Of a stretch of 18,981 bases of DNA, positions 1 through 6,497 are shown piece after piece. The DNA comes from Chloroflexota bacterium. GTDB taxonomy: Bacteria; Chloroflexota; Dehalococcoidia; Lucifugimonadales; Lucifugimonadaceae. Positions within the stretch are counted from its first letter, which is position 1; each line of letters opens with the position of its first letter. The stretch covers positions 1 through 18,981 of the forward strand of contig JAURLM010000144.1 in the NCBI GenBank assembly GCA_030831265.1. Reading direction: 5' to 3'. The translations under genes were made by a program, and so were the position numbers. The notes under the pieces are model-generated. The model ran no database searches. It was given only the letters and a program-made list of their open reading frames with translations, and was not told where the DNA came from.

Positions 1-938
1 ATTCGGACAATGCCACCGGAAGCGGGGCCACTGCCTTCGAATACCGAACGGCGCTCCATGATGCTCTTGACCGGGCGTCCGCCGGATTTCTTGGAAAGAA
101 TCGCGACGATCGGCTCAAGGTATACAGGGATCTTGCCACCGAAACCGCCACCAATCTCCAGTGGGGTTACCTTGACGCGAGATTCGGCCAACTTGAGGAT
201 CTCGGCAGTCTGGGTCCGCGCCGGGAACGCACCCTGCGTGCTGGTCCAGACACGAACTCGGTCGTCCTGGTCCCAGATCGCTGTCGCGTTGTGCGGCTCA
301 ATGTAGCCCTGGTGAACCATTTGCAGGCTGAATTCGCGCTCGACGATGACGTCAGCTTTGGAGAAAGCCGCATCCAGGTCACCAAACTCGTGGCGGAAGT
401 GGGACGCAATGTTGGTGTTGCGAATCTCTTCACCGAGGTCATCTCCGACAAGGTCTGACAGAATGACCGGGGCCCCAGGAGCCAGTGCAGCTTTCACGTC
501 TGTTGCACTTGGAAGAACCTCGTACTCCACCTTGATGGCAGCGGCGGCCTCTTCAGCAAGGTACCGGTCTGTTGCAGCAACCGCAGCAACCGCATGGCCA
601 CGGTAGAGCACCATGTCACTTGCCATGATGTTGTCTGAGGCCCACTTCATGTTGGTGGAACCTTCACCCAGGTCAACGGTCTTGTTGTCCTGGTGCGGAA
701 GATCCTTACCGGTCATCACAGCAAACACACCGTCCATCGCTTCAGCGGCAGATGTATCGATGCTCTTGATGCGGGCATGTGCGTGCGGGCTACGAACAAC
801 CACGCCCCACAACATTCCCGGCAATTTGAGGTCTGCGCCGTAAACAGCGCGTCCGGTCACCTTATCCAGGCCATCGTGCCGGATAGGCCTGGTTCCAATG
901 ACCTTGTAGTCTGACTTGGGCTCGAAAGTACTGACCAT
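1..938 (-). CDS. Molybdenum hydroxylase large subunit (CoxL/XdhA-like), 3' end beyond window
   Basis: This is the molybdopterin-binding large subunit of a xanthine dehydrogenase/CO dehydrogenase-family enzyme, the subunit that oxidises the substrate at a Mo centre in the cytoplasm. Only the N-terminal 312 residues are in the window; the family is usually about 750-800 residues. The visible part begins with the aldehyde oxidase a/b hammerhead fold (about residues 15-145, with TGRAVYGAD at 28-36). It then enters the molybdopterin-binding domain, with EPHNATA at 214-220 and the cofactor-binding loop GGGFGGK at 263-269. The ATG at 938 is preceded by GAAGGA. It is the third gene of a tight M-S-L operon, 63 nt after the small subunit. 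The active-site loop that would separate true CO dehydrogenase (AYxCSFR) from other hydroxylases lies beyond the edge, so the substrate cannot be called. Family certain, substrate unknown. Confidence 0.93.
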   Translation of the reverse strand, partial: MVSTFEPKSDYKVIGTRPIRHDGLDKVTGRAVYGADLKLPGMLWGVVVRSPHAHARIKSIDTSAAEAMDGVFAVMTGKDLPHQDNKTVDLGEGSTNMKWASDNIMASDMVLYRGHAVAAVAATDRYLAEEAAAAIKVEYEVLPSATDVKAALAPGAPVILSDLVGDDLGEEIRNTNIASHFRHEFGDLDAAFSKADVIVEREFSLQMVHQGYIEPHNATAIWDQDDRVRVWTSTQGAFPARTQTAEILKLAESRVKVTPLEIGGGFGGKIPVYLEPIVAILSKKSGGRPVKSIMERRSVFEGSGPASGGIVR

Positions 939-1001
939 TTACTTCATCCTTCGATTGCGGACCCATGGCCCGTGCTCGTTGGTCTGGCAGGAAAGCTCTG
1001 C

Positions 1002-1481
1002 TTACTTGGAAGCAGCTGCTGCCTTCTGCACCGCCTTGACGATCTTGTCGTAACCAGTGCAGCGGCACAGGTTCCCGGCCAGCCAGTGACGAATCCGCCC
1101 CTCACTGGGGTGCGGTTCGTTGTCCAGCAGGCCTTTCGCTGCAACCAGAAAGCCCGGTGTGCAGATACCGCATTGCAGGGCCGCCTCTTCGAGGAATGCC
1201 TGCTGTAGCGGGTGAAGTCCGTCCTTCGTGGCAAGGCCCTCAACTGTTGTGACCTTTTTGCCATTAACTTCGACACCCAACACAAGGCAGGAGTCGACGA
1301 TGCGGCCATCCACGTTGACCGTGCATGCACCACAGTTGCCATCGAGACAACCTTCCTTGGTACCGGTCAGGCCTGCAACCTCACGGATGGTGTCCAGCAG
1401 ACTGATGTATGGCGGGATCAGGAATTCCTGAGCCTGCCCGTTGATCGTGGTTCGTACGTGAACTCTCTCTGGTGCGCCCAT
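1002..1481 (-). CDS. Molybdenum hydroxylase 2Fe-2S small subunit (CoxS-like)
   Basis: This is the iron-sulfur subunit that passes electrons from the Mo site to the FAD subunit. The 159-residue length is normal for the family. The N-terminal plant-type ferredoxin domain shows cluster cysteines 45, 50, 53 and 65 (EGCLDGNCGAC, then DSC). The C-terminal helical 2Fe-2S domain shows C104 and C107 (CGICTPGF) and C139 and C141 (LCRCTGY). All eight ligands are present, so the subunit should be intact. The ATG at 1481 has a good AAGGAA Shine-Dalgarno, and only one base separates it from the stop of the preceding FAD-subunit gene, which implies translational coupling. The M-S-L gene order is that of coxMSL operons. 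There is no twin-arginine or other export signal, so it is cytoplasmic. Confidence 0.96.
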   Translation of the reverse strand: MGAPERVHVRTTINGQAQEFLIPPYISLLDTIREVAGLTGTKEGCLDGNCGACTVNVDGRIVDSCLVLGVEVNGKKVTTVEGLATKDGLHPLQQAFLEEAALQCGICTPGFLVAAKGLLDNEPHPSEGRIRHWLAGNLCRCTGYDKIVKAVQKAAAASK

Positions 1482-1482
1482 G

Positions 1483-2373
1483 CTAGTTCCTTGCCCTTTC
1501 GATGGCCTTCTTGACCATTCGCTTCGTCAGTACTTCAACAAGGTGCTTGCGCTGCTCAACAGTGCCGCGCATGTCGCTGATCGGGCTTGCAGCAGCCGCA
1601 GCAGCTACACCAGCAGCGCTGATGGCAGCCTCATCGTCCGCACTCTTGCCTACAAGGGCATCAGCAGCGGCTTTGGCCAGGATCGGCGTAGGGCCGACAG
1701 CCGAAAGAGCAACACGTGCCTTCTTGATTGTCTTCTTGTCTTCGCTCAGTTCAACTGAGGCAGCGACAGCGGCTACAGCGATGTCCATCTCGTTACGAGG
1801 AATAAAACGCTCGTAAGCAGCACCAAAAGTGGCAGATGGCTTCGGGAATTTCAGGCTGACCAGGAGTTCACCCTTTTCCATGACGTTCCGGCCGGGGCCC
1901 GTGCAGAAATCTTCGCTGGCAACCTCTCGTCGCCCCTTCGGCCCCGCAATGACGGCAGTTCCGTAGTGGACGATGATTGGGCAGATGCTGTCCGCACTGG
2001 GAGTGGCGTTGCAGAGGTTTCCACCGATACCGGCTCGTGACTGTACCTGGATTCCGCCAATCAACGATGCGGCGTCCATGATGCCAGGGAATTCCGCCGA
2101 AAGCTTGGCGTTTTCGTAAAGCTGGTAGCAGGGGACAGCAGCGCCAACTTCCAGCCCTGAAGCGTCGTTCTTAATTGCGACGAGCTCCGGGATGGACTTC
2201 ATGTCTACAACTGCGTCCAGGTTGAACCGACCAGCCCTGGCCTGAACCAACAGGTCAGTGCCGCCAGCCAATGGACGTGCTTTGTCGCCGTGTTTATCAA
2301 GGACCGCCACGGCTTCTTCAACGGTCTTAGGTGCAACATACGCGAACGGATGCAAAAAACCCGCTCCTTTCAT
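1483..2373 (-). CDS. Molybdenum hydroxylase FAD-binding medium subunit (CoxM-like)
   Basis: This is the FAD subunit that takes electrons from the 2Fe-2S subunit. The 296 residues match the family. The FAD-binding fold shows AGGTDL at 36-41 and the second flavin loop AGIGGNLCNATPSAD at 114-128. The C-terminal third is the CO-dehydrogenase flavoprotein C domain. It is the first gene of the operon, so transcription probably starts in the 2374-2605 gap. The start is uncertain. The ATG at 2373 has only a weak upstream site (ACGAG). A TTG at 2355 (codon 7) lies 8 nt after AAAGGAG and would give a protein starting at HPFAYVAPKTVEEA, which also fits the usual family N-terminus. An alanine-rich stretch at about residues 240-260 precedes the C-terminus. 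Family assignment is firm; the start is about even between the two options. Confidence 0.94.
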   Translation of the reverse strand: MKGAGFLHPFAYVAPKTVEEAVAVLDKHGDKARPLAGGTDLLVQARAGRFNLDAVVDMKSIPELVAIKNDASGLEVGAAVPCYQLYENAKLSAEFPGIMDAASLIGGIQVQSRAGIGGNLCNATPSADSICPIIVHYGTAVIAGPKGRREVASEDFCTGPGRNVMEKGELLVSLKFPKPSATFGAAYERFIPRNEMDIAVAAVAASVELSEDKKTIKKARVALSAVGPTPILAKAAADALVGKSADDEAAISAAGVAAAAAASPISDMRGTVEQRKHLVEVLTKRMVKKAIERARN

Positions 2374-2605
2374 CTCGTCGCGTGAGTCGGCAAGAAGGAC
2401 ATGCCGACATGGAGTGGCTATACAGCCATCACCCGATAGCGACAGCGCGAATCAGCCGCTATGGTGAGCAGCGTCATTATGCGGACTGGGCTACTCATTC
2501 GCAACTTTACAGCGTGCGTCAAAAGTACGGGTTAACAATGTTTCCATTGACCAATCAGCTCAAACAAATTCCCGATGAGGTCGGTTGAAAGCTGCGATTT
2601 AGCCC
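2374..2605. other. Intergenic leader between HIT gene and molybdenum hydroxylase operon
   Basis: This 232-bp gap lies between two minus-strand genes and holds the candidate promoter at 2476-2504. Just downstream of the HIT stop there is a weak stem (AGCTG and CAGCT arms, 12-base loop) with a poor T-tract, so a terminator here is doubtful. The 9-mer AAAAGTACG at 2521-2529 also occurs inside the inverted repeat next to the XRE gene (6381-6389). A 59-codon plus-strand reading frame (2409-2588) crosses the region but has no recognisable features. Confidence 0.5.
2476..2504 (-). promoter_or_regulatory. Candidate promoter for the molybdenum hydroxylase operon
   Basis: Read on the minus strand, TTGCGA (2499-2504) is followed after exactly 17 bases by CATAAT (2476-2481), a plausible sigma-70-type pair. 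It would give a leader of roughly 95 nt before the FAD-subunit start. A second -35-like TTGACG lies just upstream (2517-2522), but its matching -10 is poor. This is consensus matching only. Confidence 0.35.
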
Positions 2606-3001
2606 TCAGCTACCAGTCGAAACCTCACCAAGCGAGTAGAGGTCCTGGCCGCCCATGACGTGCACATGGAGGTGGTCAACGATCTGTCCAGCGTCTGCAC
2701 CCTGGTTCACGGCAAGACGATAGCCGCTATCAGCAATACCCATCTTCTTTGCGACATCCGCGCCGATACGAAGTAGTTTGCCCAGCAACTGGTCATCGTC
2801 TTCAACTGCATCTGTCAGCAAAGTCGCATGGCGCCTGGGCACAACCAGCATGTGCACCTTAGCGACAGGCGTGACGTCATGAAACGCCACTACTTCATCG
2901 TCGCTGTAAACCTGCCGACTCGGCAGTGACCCGGCAACTATCTGGCAGAAAACGCAGTTTCCGCCCTCTGCTGATTGCTCGTGACTCACATCTCGCCACA
3001 T
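2606..3001 (-). CDS. HIT-family (histidine triad, HINT-like) nucleotide hydrolase
   Basis: This is a small cytosolic hydrolase of the Hint branch, which cleaves nucleoside phosphoramidates or acyl-adenylates with AMP as the common product moiety. The triad motif HLHVHV is at residues 110-115 (His110, 112, 114). An N-terminal CVFC (Cys16, Cys19) and the following IVAGSLPS are typical of Hint proteins; in zinc-binding members the cysteines help bind Zn. The 131-residue length is slightly long because about 15 residues precede the CVFC. An internal GTG at codon 5 is an alternative start. The ATG at 3001 has GAGG ten bases upstream. It lies 69 nt after the acyl-CoA dehydrogenase gene and may be co-transcribed with it. 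The housekeeping role gives no clue to pathway. Confidence 0.93.
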   Translation of the reverse strand: MWRDVSHEQSAEGGNCVFCQIVAGSLPSRQVYSDDEVVAFHDVTPVAKVHMLVVPRRHATLLTDAVEDDDQLLGKLLRIGADVAKKMGIADSGYRLAVNQGADAGQIVDHLHVHVMGGQDLYSLGEVSTGS

Positions 3002-3070
3002 AAGCTCGTTACCTCATCGCCAATCATTTCACCCTGTTGCATCATGCCTGCGCGTTCGGGCCAACGGCCG

Positions 3071-4183
3071 TCATATTTCCAGCGCATCCGCAAGCCGATC
3101 AGCATGCCATGAGGCATCACCAAATTCGGCTGCCCAGGACACTGCCCGCCTTGTATACAGATGCAGGTCATGCTCTTCTGTAAATCCTATCGCGCCGTGG
3201 CACTGGTGCGCCGTCCAACAAACCTGAGGGATTAGTGAGCTTCCGGCTTGTTTCGCCCTTGAAACGTCTTTTCTAATCGTTTCCGAGCCTTCAACCAGGC
3301 TCCAGGCAGCCCGCCGTGCCATGTGCTCAACCTCCCGCACCGCAACAGCCATATCGGCAAGGTGGTGCTGGATTGCCTGGAACGAACCTACAGGAACACC
3401 AAATTGCTTGCGTTCCTTAACGTAAGACGTAGTTATCTCAAGAACTCGACGTCCCAGTCCCGCCATCTGCACTGCACGAAAAGCGGCACCGTGCAAAAGC
3501 ATCTGCTCAACCGCGCCCCACCCGGTGTTTTCCGCACCGATAAGCCTCGACGAAGGTACTGTTACCTCGTTCAAAGTGAGCACTGCAGCGGGAGAACCGG
3601 ACGCGTGGCCCAGTTGCTCGCAAGTAACTCCCTCAGCATCTCTGTCGACGAGAAAGAGTGAAATATCTTCCGTACCCGCCCCTGTGCGAGCAGCGATAAT
3701 GATCATGTCTGCTTCGTTGCCATAGCTGACAAAATGTTTTTTGCCGGTAATGGCCCAGCTGTCATCTGCTCGAACCGCAGTCGCTCGAACATCTTCCGGC
3801 CGCCATGACGCAGATTCTTCGATCACCGCCACGGTCACCGATGTACTGCCGTCGGCAATCTGCGGAAGCACTTCGCGCTTCAATTTTTCGTCAGCGTGAG
3901 ATTCCAGCAACGGAGCGGCAAGAACCGCAGATTCAAACAGCGGGCCACTGGCAAGAAACGCTCCCCACTGCTCCATCAGGACGCCCAGAGCCGTCAGCCC
4001 CATCTCCGCACCGCCATACTCTTCGGCAATTGCGAGTCCCGGCCATCCCATCTCGCAGACCTGTGACCAGAACGCAGCGGTTGAAGTTGAATCACGGGCG
4101 GCATCCGGCCCTGCCTGCTGAGAAAGAAATTCCCTGGCGGCAGCCTTCACCATCTCTTCAGTTTCGTTCAGTCCAAAATCCAT
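3071..4183 (-). CDS. Acyl-CoA dehydrogenase family protein (RKQFG-bearing subunit)
   Basis: This is a FAD-dependent acyl-CoA alpha,beta-dehydrogenase family protein of 370 residues, the usual length. The N-terminal helical domain (1-110) is followed by a middle beta domain containing ITGKKHFVSYG (145-155) and the C-terminal helical bundle. The C-terminal bundle carries ERKQFG (257-262), an FAD/dimer-contact motif, and QCHGAIGFTEEHDL (327-340). At the helix where isovaleryl-CoA dehydrogenase-type enzymes carry the catalytic glutamate, this protein reads LLHGAAFRA (229-237), with no acidic residue. It lies 65 nt after a second, dissimilar acyl-CoA dehydrogenase that has the glutamate but lacks RKQFG. 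This complementary pattern resembles mycobacterial two-gene alpha2beta2 dehydrogenases acting on steroid side chains. Partner-subunit status is inference and the substrate is unknown. The start ATG has only a weak A-rich upstream site. Confidence 0.92.
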   Translation of the reverse strand: MDFGLNETEEMVKAAAREFLSQQAGPDAARDSTSTAAFWSQVCEMGWPGLAIAEEYGGAEMGLTALGVLMEQWGAFLASGPLFESAVLAAPLLESHADEKLKREVLPQIADGSTSVTVAVIEESASWRPEDVRATAVRADDSWAITGKKHFVSYGNEADMIIIAARTGAGTEDISLFLVDRDAEGVTCEQLGHASGSPAAVLTLNEVTVPSSRLIGAENTGWGAVEQMLLHGAAFRAVQMAGLGRRVLEITTSYVKERKQFGVPVGSFQAIQHHLADMAVAVREVEHMARRAAWSLVEGSETIRKDVSRAKQAGSSLIPQVCWTAHQCHGAIGFTEEHDLHLYTRRAVSWAAEFGDASWHADRLADALEI

Positions 4184-4248
4184 TTTTCTTTTTTGCCAGT
4201 CCGCGGCGGCGTGCTCTGGTTCCGCTGATTGTCACGTGCCGGGGTCAC

Positions 4249-5427
4249 TCAAACTCTTGGCAATTGCAGCCCGCGCCACGCAATGAGGTTCTTTTGAATC
4301 TCGGTCGTCCCGGCCAGGATTTCACCGGATGTGTAAAACATCCGCATCTTGAAAAATCGACCCTGTAACTTCGCGTACGGCGATCCTTTTTCGAGCGGGC
4401 CGTACATGCCGAGCAACTGCAACCCGTAGTCGAGCACGTTGCGATTTGCCACTGTCCCGGCAAGCTTACTCATCGAAGCGACATCCGCCGGAGCCTCACC
4501 CTGCTGCTGGTGCCAGGCAACCTCGTAAGTCAGCAACCGTGCCGCATCCAGTTCGGCATCAAGTTCAGCCATGCGACGGCGCACCGCGTGGTCATCGGCC
4601 AATCTGCGCCCCCCGGCACCGGTTTCTGCACGGCAAAGCGCCACCAGTTCGTCCCATGCGCGCTGACCCCAGCCAACGTAATCAACGCCAGACCGTTCGT
4701 AGTTCAGCACTGACATTCCAACTCGCCAGCCGTTGTCCAGGTCACCGACAAGGTTCTCTTCCGGTACTTCGACATCATCAAACGTAACCTGATTGAAGCT
4801 ATGTGAGCCGGACATGTTGATGATTGGGCGAACTTCGACACCGGGTGACTTCATATCGACCAGCAACATTGAGATGCCGCGGTGCTTTGGGACATTGGGA
4901 TTGGTACGCACCAGCATGAACATCATGTCCGCACGATGCGCAAGGGTTGTCCAGATCTTTGCGCCGTTGACGATGAACTTTTCGCCTCTACGCACCGCAC
5001 TCGTCTTGAGCGATGCAAGGTCAGACCCGGCATCCGGTTCTGAGTAGCCCTGGCACCACTGGACGCTGCCGGACGCTATCTCCGGCAGGTACTTCGATTT
5101 CTGCGCCTCGGTACCGTAATGCATGAGCACAGGACCAATCATGCGAGTACCGAAGCGGTCATTGCCGGGGGCGCGGTGATACGCCATCTCTTCGGCAAAC
5201 AGGATATTACGCATTGGCGAGGCAGCCTGACCGCCATACTCACGAGGCCAGTGCATCACAAGCCAACCGCGCTCAGCCAGGGCCCGCTTCATGCGCAGGC
5301 TTAATGCCCAGTCGTTTTCGTCGGCCTCATCGGGCGGACCAGTCCAGCCCTGCGGCAGATTATCCACCAGAAATTTTCGTAGTTCCTGCCGGAACTGCTC
5401 ATCTTCACTGGTGAACTTAAAGCGCAT
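4249..5427 (-). CDS. Acyl-CoA dehydrogenase (probable catalytic-glutamate subunit)
   Basis: This is an acyl-CoA dehydrogenase of 392 residues. It shows the substrate/FAD loop QGYSEPDAGSDLASL (126-140), FIVNGAKIWTT (151-161) and the C-terminal ILAGTTEIQKN (370-380). In medium-chain enzymes the catalytic glutamate is the E of the YEGT motif; here that position is Ala372. A glutamate instead appears at 244 (LNYERSG), the position used by isovaleryl/long-chain-type enzymes. The usual R-x-FG motif of the C-terminal bundle is not visible; the corresponding segment is an arginine- and glutamate-rich helix (265-300). It is the first of two adjacent dehydrogenase genes, with the RAM-domain gene just upstream (54-nt gap), so all three probably share the promoter at 5859-5887. 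The function as an acyl-CoA desaturating enzyme is secure; heteromer formation with its neighbour is inferred. Confidence 0.93.
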   Translation of the reverse strand: MRFKFTSEDEQFRQELRKFLVDNLPQGWTGPPDEADENDWALSLRMKRALAERGWLVMHWPREYGGQAASPMRNILFAEEMAYHRAPGNDRFGTRMIGPVLMHYGTEAQKSKYLPEIASGSVQWCQGYSEPDAGSDLASLKTSAVRRGEKFIVNGAKIWTTLAHRADMMFMLVRTNPNVPKHRGISMLLVDMKSPGVEVRPIINMSGSHSFNQVTFDDVEVPEENLVGDLDNGWRVGMSVLNYERSGVDYVGWGQRAWDELVALCRAETGAGGRRLADDHAVRRRMAELDAELDAARLLTYEVAWHQQQGEAPADVASMSKLAGTVANRNVLDYGLQLLGMYGPLEKGSPYAKLQGRFFKMRMFYTSGEILAGTTEIQKNLIAWRGLQLPRV

Positions 5428-5481
5428 GAAATTGCAGGCATCCTGCTGTGCCGAAGTGAGAATAAAAAGCCACAGGGACTA

Positions 5482-5730
5482 CTACTCGCTGTAACTCACA
5501 GAGAGACAGGTGATCGTCTTCACGATGCCCGGGATGCGGTGCATACCAACGCTAATCAAGTCCCCGATAGCGTTCAGGGTGTCGGTTTCGGCAACAGCGA
5601 TTATGTCGAACGGGCCAGTTACCGCATCTACAGCCGTCATGCCGGTAAGGGCTCGGAGCTGTTCTGTAACCTCTCCGGTCTTGCCGACTGCTGTCTCAAT
5701 AAGGATGTATGCCCGTGTTTTATCGGCCAC
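5482..5730 (-). CDS. Stand-alone RAM (Lrp/AsnC effector-binding) domain protein
   Basis: This 82-residue protein consists only of the RAM/AsnC_trans_reg ligand-binding fold, with no helix-turn-helix. The sequence follows the family pattern: RAYILIETAVGKTGEV (6-21), then TGPFDIIAVAETD (38-50), ending in a strand TITCLSVSY (72-80). Such single-domain proteins assemble as dimers and higher oligomers and bind amino acids in some bacteria and archaea; they may modulate full-length Lrp/AsnC regulators. I chose the GTG at 5730 because GGGGAG lies seven bases upstream. The open frame continues to an ATG at 5796, but those residues are atypical of the family and contain the ribosome site. It sits upstream of two acyl-CoA dehydrogenase genes on the same strand, so effector sensing tied to their pathway is possible but unproven. 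Confidence 0.88.
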   Translation of the reverse strand: MADKTRAYILIETAVGKTGEVTEQLRALTGMTAVDAVTGPFDIIAVAETDTLNAIGDLISVGMHRIPGIVKTITCLSVSYSE

Positions 5731-5858
5731 GCGTTCTCTCCCCGGTAAGCCGCCGCACAGGGCTTTTGGGGTTCGCGACAAGACGGCGACAAACACCTGA
5801 ATGGCGAATCCATCGTCCCGGAAACCCGGTGATGAAAAAGCACATGTCGATACGCGGA

Positions 5859-5887
5859 ATGCTAGGCGTAGCCTAACGAGGTGTCAA
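5859..5887 (-). promoter_or_regulatory. Promoter with operator-like inverted repeat, upstream of RAM-ACAD genes
   Basis: On the minus strand a perfect TTGACA (5882-5887) is followed by a 17-bp spacer and TAGCAT (5859-5864). Inside the spacer, and running into the -10 box, is an inverted repeat with arms TAGGC and GCCTA separated by three bases (5863-5875). This is the classic place for a repressor to block RNA polymerase. Predicted transcription starts near 5852, leaving a leader of about 120 nt before the GTG. It is the best promoter match I found in the window. Confidence 0.6.
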
Positions 5888-5894
5888 CGAGATT

Positions 5895-5909
5895 GCGGCA
5901 ACATGCCGC
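5895..5909 (-). terminator. Short hairpin just after the XRE gene stop
   Basis: Perfect six-base arms GCGGCA and TGCCGC with a three-base loop lie three bases past the stop of the HTH gene. It is GC-rich and positioned like an intrinsic terminator, but no clear T-tract follows on the minus strand. It may equally be a transcript-end stabilising stem. Confidence 0.35.
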
Positions 5910-5912
5910 CAC

Positions 5913-6374
5913 CTACATTGGGATCTCGCCGTCCCTGTAACCGGACGTACCGGGATTCTGTCGCGTGAAGTTACGTGTTCGCGGGGTATCCACTGACGCC
6001 GACGTCGATCGTATCCAATCAGGGTGCGAGCGTGGACCGCGTATCGGCCGTGAAGAACTGAAAGTCCCGTTAGAAGCCGGTGCCGAGATTCGGCGCGACG
6101 CGGACGGCGTTGGTGCAGGCGCAACCTCACGTTGCGTCTCACGAGCTTCGGGACGATCAAACTCAAAACCTGAGCTGACTGCAAGTAAAGTCAAGATGGT
6201 CACGGAAGCGCCACGGGGCTTATACATGCCCGTCTCCCACTCACTGACAGTCTGCTGACGGATACCCAGTTCGCGGGCAAGCGCAGCCTGTGACTGACCT
6301 AGATGAGCGCGGAGAGCGTGGATACTCTCGGCGGTCCATTCAAAATTTGGTGGTGGTGGTTGGCGAGTGAGCAT
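5913..6374 (-). CDS. XRE-type helix-turn-helix DNA-binding protein with disordered tail
   Basis: This is a transcriptional regulator of 153 residues. Residues 17-72 form a Cro/C1-type helix-turn-helix, with GQSQAALARELGIRQQTVSEWETG at about 26-49: helix 2 is the AALARELG part and the recognition helix is RQQTVSEWE. The remaining half (about 75-153) is rich in Ser, Arg, Pro and Thr, has no recognisable fold and is probably disordered. I see no ligand domain. The ATG at 6374 has no Shine-Dalgarno. Its first codons lie directly beside a 24-bp inverted repeat (6376-6399), consistent with autoregulation. Downstream on the same strand is a RAM effector-domain gene. Targets are unknown. The codon frame of the tail is open to the stop, so truncation of a longer domain by frameshift cannot be excluded. 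Confidence 0.82.
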   Translation of the reverse strand: MLTRQPPPPNFEWTAESIHALRAHLGQSQAALARELGIRQQTVSEWETGMYKPRGASVTILTLLAVSSGFEFDRPEARETQREVAPAPTPSASRRISAPASNGTFSSSRPIRGPRSHPDWIRSTSASVDTPRTRNFTRQNPGTSGYRDGEIPM

Positions 6375-6375
6375 G

Positions 6376-6399
6376 CATCAAAAAGTACGCTTTTCGATG
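6376..6399. promoter_or_regulatory. Inverted repeat abutting the XRE gene start; candidate autoregulatory operator
   Basis: Ten-base arms CATCAAAAAG (6376-6385) and CTTTTCGATG (6390-6399) are complementary except for one pair and flank the four bases TACG. The element ends one base before the ATG of the HTH gene. Both its dyad symmetry and its size match the operators typically bound by dimeric XRE/Cro repressors. Whether it acts on DNA or as an RNA hairpin hiding the start cannot be told from sequence. Confidence 0.5.
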
Positions 6400-6462
6400 A
6401 TGTTTCCCCAAGTTTTTTCGTAGCGATTTGTGGCGGAAATTGAAGCTACACGGAAGCGGCTT

Positions 6463-6479
6463 AAAATTGCCACTGGCAA
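6463..6479 (-). terminator. Intrinsic terminator-like hairpin after the M16 peptidase gene
   Basis: On the minus strand arms TTGCC and GGCAA enclose a three-base loop and are followed immediately by TTTT. It starts about 18 nt past the stop codon. The stem is only five pairs, so strength is uncertain, but position and polarity fit. Confidence 0.45.
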
Positions 6480-6497
6480 ACGTATGCCACAGGAAAA

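Noticed and set aside
2409..2588. A 59-codon plus-strand frame with an AAGGA upstream, inside the hydroxylase leader
   Set aside because: It runs against both flanking genes, overlaps the candidate promoter and has no recognisable domain, signal or membrane segment.
5873..6184. Arginine-rich minus-strand frame overlapping the XRE gene
   Set aside because: It is out of frame with the recognisable HTH, its composition is typical of a shadow frame, and it has no start signal.
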